Part shown: one piece after another, positions 61,601-64,000 of the stretch
How the letters are laid out: every line of letters starts with the position of its first letter
How positions within the stretch are numbered: position 1 is the first letter of the stretch
Assembly (NCBI GenBank): GCA_949358305.1
Contig: OX442315.1
Location: 29,166,427 to 29,230,426, forward strand
Source: Strigamia acuminata
Taxonomy: Eukaryota; Arthropoda; Chilopoda; Geophilomorpha; Linotaeniidae
DNA length: 64,000 nucleotides
Direction: 5' to 3'
The notes under the pieces: model-generated
Told to the model about the DNA's origin: nothing
The model's input: only the letters and a program-made list of their open reading frames with translations
Database searches by the model: none
Translations under genes and position numbers: made by a program

Positions 61601-62799
61601 GGTGCAGTCACCACATTGATCACGTGACCAACGGGCACAGGAAATAATTTTTCATGAGCGGACTTGTGCTAGAATAGTTGTGCCGCTGACAACATTCTCG
61701 GTAACTAAGCAACAAATTTCGCTACAATTCAATTCATCTGAAATGAGTCGCTCTCCCTCTGATGTCGCCGTCGGTATCGCGCAAAAAACTAATTTTCTCT
61801 TTTTTACCCCCTCAATTCCACGAGAAATGTAACAAAATGTAACTCGTTTAAAAATTGAAACATTTTCTCCTCTTATTACATACATTTTTTTTTTTACGTC
61901 CAAAAAGTTTTATTTAATAAAATATATTTAATATAAATACCACTACGTCATATTGGCATCTAATCTAAATGTAAATTTAAATAAATAAAAAATAAATAAA
62001 AAGCAAAAAGCATTTTGGTGTCTCTTTTCAACTTATGTTTCCCTGAAATAAAGATGAACAGGCATGTTTTTCTTATCACTATGGAAACCAAAAGGGGAGA
62101 TGTCTCGTAGCAACAGGAGGTTGTGCAGAATGTGCTGTTGCTATGGGTGCAAGGAAAAGAGGGTTGTTTCTTATAAGAGCTTCTTTCGCCTGATTGGTTC
62201 ATTCAAGAAAAGAATAAGACCATGAGTTAGATTACTTGTCATGCAGGAAAGCTGTCTAATGTTATTTCGAGCGTAAAAGGATATTTACAAAAAAAAATAT
62301 AAAAAAAAAATAACGTTTGGTCTATGTTTACATCGGTAAAAAACTTAATTATTATTTTTTTAAATAAACAAAATTTCTTTGGTCTGATGCTGATTATTGT
62401 TTAAACCTCAGAGCAAGAATAATAACTCACCGAGGTTGCAGTACTTGGCAGAGATTCGAGTTGCTTCAAGAAATAATAATACAAACATGCAAAAACGGAA
62501 ATAAAAAATATTAAACCAAAAATAAAATAAATATATATAAATTAAATTATCAACTTTAAAAATTAAATTAAAAAAATAAAAAGCGATCTAATTTAAAAAT
62601 GCATTATTTCCCATTCTACATGCTTACGTGATGCATATATTCAAGCCACGAGTTGTCAACTTACCGCCATGTTATCCACCTTAACTGACACTCTATTCAC
62701 ACTCCCGTACGGCACTAACAATTCGGTTGATCCACCCACTACAGTGGAGTTAATCCGGGGACAAAACCCTGGGCCTGAACGAATACTGGGACCAATATT
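58665..62799 (-). CDS. PlexA: plexin A-type receptor: IPT/PSI ectodomain and membrane exons
   Basis: Upstream continuation of the same gene. Exons: 62799-62665, 62463-62431 (33 bases), 60973-60866, 60782-60689, 60607-60432, 60359-60208, 60129-60012, 59946-59810, 59744-59456, 59381-59154, 59091-58665. With the cytoplasmic exons they total 3747 nt, 1248 codons plus stop. Seen: the end of the region after the sema domain (ELLVPYGSVNRVSVKVDNMA); an IPT-like stretch (MQTRFVCQFNIDGRV, FAVIWGGSKPLDNPDNIH); a PSI module (CGLCLALPEKYKCGWC); IPT repeats (GGTKVTIQGINLGRTFEDI, GPQSGGTRLRITGEHMNAGS, GGITIRVHGFHFDA); a membrane helix (VIIGVTVGGIILLVIVIAIL); and a juxtamembrane coiled segment (NMQEQMDVLELRVAAE). 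The sema domain and first PSI (about 600-700 residues) are missing and should lie above 62.8 kb or outside the window. Wording of the PSI fits insect PlexA rather than PlexB. Confidence 0.92.
60974..62664 (-). other. plexin intron with embedded 33-base exon
   Basis: Two introns of 0.2 and 1.5 kb surround the microexon at 62431-62463. The larger one holds a GC-richer patch at about 61495-61800 with no coding similarity that I can name. Confidence 0.55.
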
Positions 62800-64000
62800 C
62801 TAAAAAGAATAAAAAAAAAAACAAGAAATTATTATAAATAATGTGCATATGTTTTCAGAAATGTCAAGTTAAGCTCATATTAAAGCTGCAAACTGCAACT
62901 AAACTGTCAAATTACGTCTACGTTTCCTCAGATTATTTGTTTCCAATTTGACGCACACGTCGGGGCGACGCGCTACGTGAAAGACATTAATCATGACAGA
63001 GAAATGCGGGAAGAATGAATAAATAATGTAGGAGCGAATCACCGTATCTCACTAATTCGAGAAAACATTTTGACTCGCACTATCAGTCTACTTTTTTTGC
63101 AAATGCACACCTGCCAAGTCGACCAAAAGAAAAAATCAATCAATCAATTCGATGCAAATTAAATTAGACAAACTTTCCAGACAAATTCCAAGAGTTGCTG
63201 GATTAAAAACCTTAAAAAATCTTTTTTAATGTCTGCTTGTAACGTCCAAATCAATCTCAAGTGCACTTGCCAGGTGTAATTTCAGTGGCAATGTCGATAA
63301 TTTAGAGTCTGAAAAATTCTTGTTTTCGTTGAGAAATGCCTCTTAATCGTCTATTTCCAAACGACACTTGTGATTGATTACCGAGTAGCGCAACATAAAT
63401 TAGACCTCTATCATAAATTTTCACAAATGTGTCAAAGAAATTTAAAAAATATATATATATTTTTTTTATTATCATTCTTTGTTGTTAAAAAGATAAAACA
63501 CCTTTAGGTTAAAAGTTAACAGTTGGCTTCATATTCCAGTTATCTCATGTGGGAATGATACAACACTTTGAGTTTTGCTTTAAATCCAACCATGTGAACT
63601 GAATTTGCAGTCATGTGAACATGACTTAGGGCAGTTTTACTATTCCATACACAAGCAGTGTGTATTTCCTGCATATCGACTGCTTATAATGCCTTCCTGC
63701 ATATATATATCAAGCTAAAGTAATAAGTATATACCGTATTACAATTGCGGGCTAGACACGAAAACTGCAGAGCAGCAGCATAAAACATAGATAACCAAAT
63801 TTGTTGCTCAATAACTTTCTTATGATTTATTACACATATATCAAAGCAAAAGCCGAGTTAAACCAGAATGTGCCACCCCTGATCGTGCGCAGAGTGGTTA
63901 AAAAACAAAACAATGTGTGTTTGTCCAGTAAAGTTCAAAGCAATTCTTGTCCTCACCCAACCTGCCACTAAATTCCACCATTAACTCTTGAGCCGAGCCA
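62800..64000. other. upstream plexin intron, no exon recognised
   Basis: The exon at 62799 begins at an acceptor in phase 0, so plexin exons must lie upstream, but I found no semaphorin-domain coding sequence up to the window edge. It is AT-rich, with AT dinucleotide runs near 63451-63462 and 63703-63712. Confidence 0.55.

Overview
The window is AT-rich animal DNA, with several genes split into many short exons. Three of them belong to conserved bilaterian families: a plexin of the A type, an MBD5/6-like (six-banded) chromatin protein with an MBD and a PWWP domain, and the replication-fork protein Timeless/Timeout. Together with copia-like remnants and small terminal-inverted-repeat elements this fits an invertebrate, most likely an arthropod; I cannot name the species. 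Exons were assembled by hand from homology and splice sites, so single boundaries may be off by a base or two. The summed exon lengths keep an open frame in each of the three genes.

Layout. 1-15.8 kb: mostly AT-rich DNA with no gene I can support, two small inverted-repeat elements (9.55-9.75 and 11.75-12.12 kb) and a GC-rich patch with an E2F-like palindrome (14.39-14.73 kb). 15.88-18.38 kb (+): an intronless leucine-rich-repeat membrane receptor of 834 residues. 21.79-22.06 kb (+): a possible first exon of an unknown gene, followed by a GC-richer stretch with an inverted-repeat element. 29.2-35.4 kb (-): the first 14 exons of timeout (about 650 residues); the rest was not found. 37.5-45.1 kb (-): the MBD/PWWP gene, five coding exons, 1842 residues from the first in-frame ATG. 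48.7-49.76 kb (+): an intact ORF made of two tandem copia-protease-like units. 50.8-53.3 kb: a mosaic island. 55.86-62.80 kb (-): the last 24 exons of a plexin (about 1248 residues); the semaphorin domain lies outside or beyond what I can see.

The most unusual part is the interval between the MBD/PWWP gene and the plexin. It holds copies of pieces from other loci in this same window: timeout exon 1 with intron 1, timeout exon 6, exon 2 of the MBD/PWWP gene, and non-coding segments from 5.2, 6.0 and 10.7-11.0 kb. Their order and orientation differ from the sources. They lie next to a broken third copia-protease unit. In the same island are three small predicted spliced genes. Two, on opposite strands, encode an N-terminal hydrophobic helix followed by an acidic tail. 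The third encodes a Thr/Glu/Arg-rich protein from a sharply GC-rich exon. This looks like a patchwork built by template switching in which new small ORFs may have arisen. That is an inference, and transcript data would settle it.
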